Origin: Actinomycetales bacterium
GTDB taxonomy: Bacteria > Actinomycetota > Actinomycetes > Actinomycetales > Dermatophilaceae
Assembly (NCBI GenBank): GCA_016711095.1
Contig: JADJTP010000003.1
Coordinates: forward strand, 124,001 to 188,000
DNA: 64,000 bases
Direction of reading: 5' to 3'
Every line of letters begins with the position of its first letter. The stretch's first letter is position 1. Below, in pieces: positions 62,420 through 64,000 of this stretch. The translations under genes and the position numbers were made by a program. Under the pieces are notes generated by a model. That model had not been told where the DNA came from. It did no database searches and saw only the letters and a program-made list of their open reading frames with translations.

Positions 62420-64000
62420 CTAACGGCGGATCGCTGATCGGGTCTTCGCTCCTTGCACCATTGCCGCGAGGTCGACGCGGCTCTTTCCTCCGGTCTTGCG
62501 CAGGATGTTCGAGACGTGGCTGCTTACGGTCTTCTCACTGATGAAGAGCCTGGTAGCGACCTGGTGGTATGTGTCCCCGGCAAGAAGGCGGCTGAGTACC
62601 TCACGCTCTCGACCTGTGAGGCCGGCTGCAATGGGGTCCACGTCTGATGCCGCGTCGACCGAACCGTCCGTTGGACGGGGGCGTTGTTGTTCGATGTGCG
62701 CTTGGGCCGCCAACGTCACAACCGCCTGCAGCAGCGGGCGGGCACCAAGCAATTGGGCGCCCTCACGAGCCGTGTGCAGAGCGGCCGTTGCCGTCCGCCG
62801 GTTCGTACGGAGGGCGAGCAACGCGCGAGCGTGGAAATAGCTGGCGCGAGCGTGCTCGAAGCTCATGCCGGCACGGTGGGTCGCAGCGCAGGCTTCGGCC
62901 CACGCCTCGGGGGCTGCGCGGCGGTCTCCGAGGCATCGGGTTCGTTCGGCCGAGTGCAGGGCACCGAAGGCGGGGTGAATGAGGTCCTGCGGACCCGCGG
63001 GGGTGAAGGGCCCGGGCTGGTCGCCTCGGATGGCCTCGATTCGGTCCAGACTCGCGACCGCTGATATTCGACCTGCTATGGACTCTTTCTCTGCGAGGTC
63101 GGCGGCCGCCTGGGCGGCCCAATGGAGGTATTCGTCAGCAGTGACGGGGTCGATTTCCACCGCTTCCTGCATGGCCGCCTCGATCAGGGTGAGGGCTCGT
63201 TCCGGGTGGCCGAGCGAGAGGCTTACCCTGATCTGCGCCTCCAGCAGGTCGTCACCGACGGGGACCGCGAGTGGCATCAGCTCCTCAGCGCGGCGGGGAT
63301 GGAGTTCGGCGGCGGTGAGGTCGCCCTCGAGCGCAGCCAGGATCGCTGCGGCGCACCGTACGCTGCCGGCGGCACTTCGGCTGCGCGCCATAGGGAGGAG
63401 CTGGCGCAGCAGTACGCGGGCGGTGTCCCACCGGCCCAGGGCCAGGCACCAGCGAGTGCAAACGGACCCGATGATGGCGGCTTCGTTGTAGGCCGCGCCA
63501 TCGCGGAGCGTTGCGAACGAGGACTCGGTGGCGGCTGCGGCCCACACGTACTGACCGGCCGACTGGTAACTGTTGCTCAGACTGATCGTGGTCCGCGACA
63601 GCATTTCCAGGTCGGTGCCGCGTGAGGCCAGCTCGAAGGCGCGCTGGGCGTCTGCGGTGCCCGCGTTCGTTCCCCAACGCGATTGGGCGCGGCTGACGAG
63701 GGCAGACATGAGCCCCGTCTGGGTACCGAGGGTCTCGGCAAGCTCGACGGCGGCCTGGGCGTGCTGGCGCGCCTCGTCCATACCGCTGAAGACCTCGGCG
63801 TAGGCGAGATGGGCAAGTGCCAAGACCTGCTCCTCGCAGGGCGCGCAACCTTCGAGCAACGCAGCGCCTCGCGTGGTTCCGACAGCGATAGGCGCCCAGC
63901 GCCCCGCCCAGCCAAGTCGCGCACGAAATGGAGCTTGAGAAGTACGCGGGCAGCGAGGTGGGGGTCGGCTGAGGGGTCGACGAGCTTGAGGGCCCACTCG
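62420..64000 (-). CDS. LuxR-family regulator with helical-repeat domain, cut by the right edge, probable frameshift
   Basis: Large regulator (MalT/LAL-like). The C-terminus has the LuxR DNA-binding domain: GLTGREREVLSRLLAGDTYH and FISEKTVSSHVSNILRKTGG. The middle is TPR-like helical repeats. Near 63850 the frame seems to shift: from the edge inward EWALKLVDPSADPHLAARVL and LKLHFVRDLAGRGA read sensibly in a different frame from CAPCEEQVLALAHLAYAEVF. The N-terminal part, possibly an ATPase, lies outside. Confidence 0.8.
   Translation of the reverse strand, partial: RVGPQARRPLSRPPPRCPRTSQAPFRARLGWAGRWAPIAVGTTRGAALLEGCAPCEEQVLALAHLAYAEVFSGMDEARQHAQAAVELAETLGTQTGLMSALVSRAQSRWGTNAGTADAQRAFELASRGTDLEMLSRTTISLSNSYQSAGQYVWAAAATESSFATLRDGAAYNEAAIIGSVCTRWCLALGRWDTARVLLRQLLPMARSRSAAGSVRCAAAILAALEGDLTAAELHPRRAEELMPLAVPVGDDLLEAQIRVSLSLGHPERALTLIEAAMQEAVEIDPVTADEYLHWAAQAAADLAEKESIAGRISAVASLDRIEAIRGDQPGPFTPAGPQDLIHPAFGALHSAERTRCLGDRRAAPEAWAEACAATHRAGMSFEHARASYFHARALLALRTNRRTATAALHTAREGAQLLGARPLLQAVVTLAAQAHIEQQRPRPTDGSVDAASDVDPIAAGLTGREREVLSRLLAGDTYHQVATRLFISEKTVSSHVSNILRKTGGKSRVDLAAMVQGAKTRSAIRR

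Noticed and set aside
1..64000. CRISPR arrays, rRNA genes, prophage
   Set aside because: No regularly spaced repeats with unique spacers, no rRNA sequence and no phage structural genes were seen.

Overview
The window is high-GC DNA from an actinobacterium. The gene content and order (rpmB next to fakA-recG, the gpsA/plsC/cofC/hup/leuDC/ndgR block, tRNA-Gln and tRNA-Glu beside gltX, an HU protein with a Lys/Ala tail, and F420 enzymes) fit a Micrococcales member, probably of the Intrasporangiaceae type. That placement is inferred from gene content, not from a marker phylogeny.

Layout. 1-14.4 kb is a core block: recG (cut by the left edge), a FakA-like kinase, rpmB, thiL, an AsnC-type regulator, a DUF3515 lipoprotein, ddl, a trans-sulfuration enzyme, gpsA, plsC, cofC, hup, leuD, leuC and ndgR. 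14.5-23.7 kb lies between ndgR and tRNA-Glu, which are often close together in actinobacteria. It holds an L,D-transpeptidase, the F420-dependent glucose-6-phosphate dehydrogenase fgd, a TetR/membrane-protein pair with a strong operator, and stress-type genes (DUF2243, Zn alcohol dehydrogenase, NAD(P)HX dehydratase, histidine phosphatase, DUF6328, SDR). At least two of these transcription units have SigB-like promoters. 23.9-29.8 kb holds tRNA-Glu, tRNA-Gln, gltX, DUF808, an FAH-family enzyme, an orphan Hcp-like protein and a GNAT enzyme. 29.8-49.5 kb is dominated by branched-chain amino acid and serine biosynthesis: cimA, ilvE, leuB, serA, ilvC, ilvN, ilvB and ilvD. Between these sit a HAD phosphatase, an M23 peptidase, a wax ester synthase flanked by two MarR regulators, DedA, DDAH, SixA and a 2-hydroxyacid dehydrogenase. 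cimA and ilvB each have a Val/Leu/Ile-rich leader peptide followed by an intrinsic terminator, which implies transcription attenuation.

49.5-64 kb is an accessory, decaying region. After a CeoS-like dehydrogenase come a frameshifted IS256 transposase, an orphan immunity protein, a frameshifted LuxR regulator, three toxin-antitoxin modules (HigBA, Phd/RelE, RHH/Doc), two F420-type deazaflavin oxidoreductases, an MFS transporter, duplicated segments, gene remnants, and a LuxR/TPR regulator running off the right edge.

An octamer, CGGCATAC/GTATGCCG, occurs about 38 times, evenly on both strands, in coding and non-coding DNA. It is nearly absent from the stress island (16.3-22.8 kb) and from the accessory region beyond 49.1 kb. 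It therefore looks like a genome signature that separates resident from acquired DNA.
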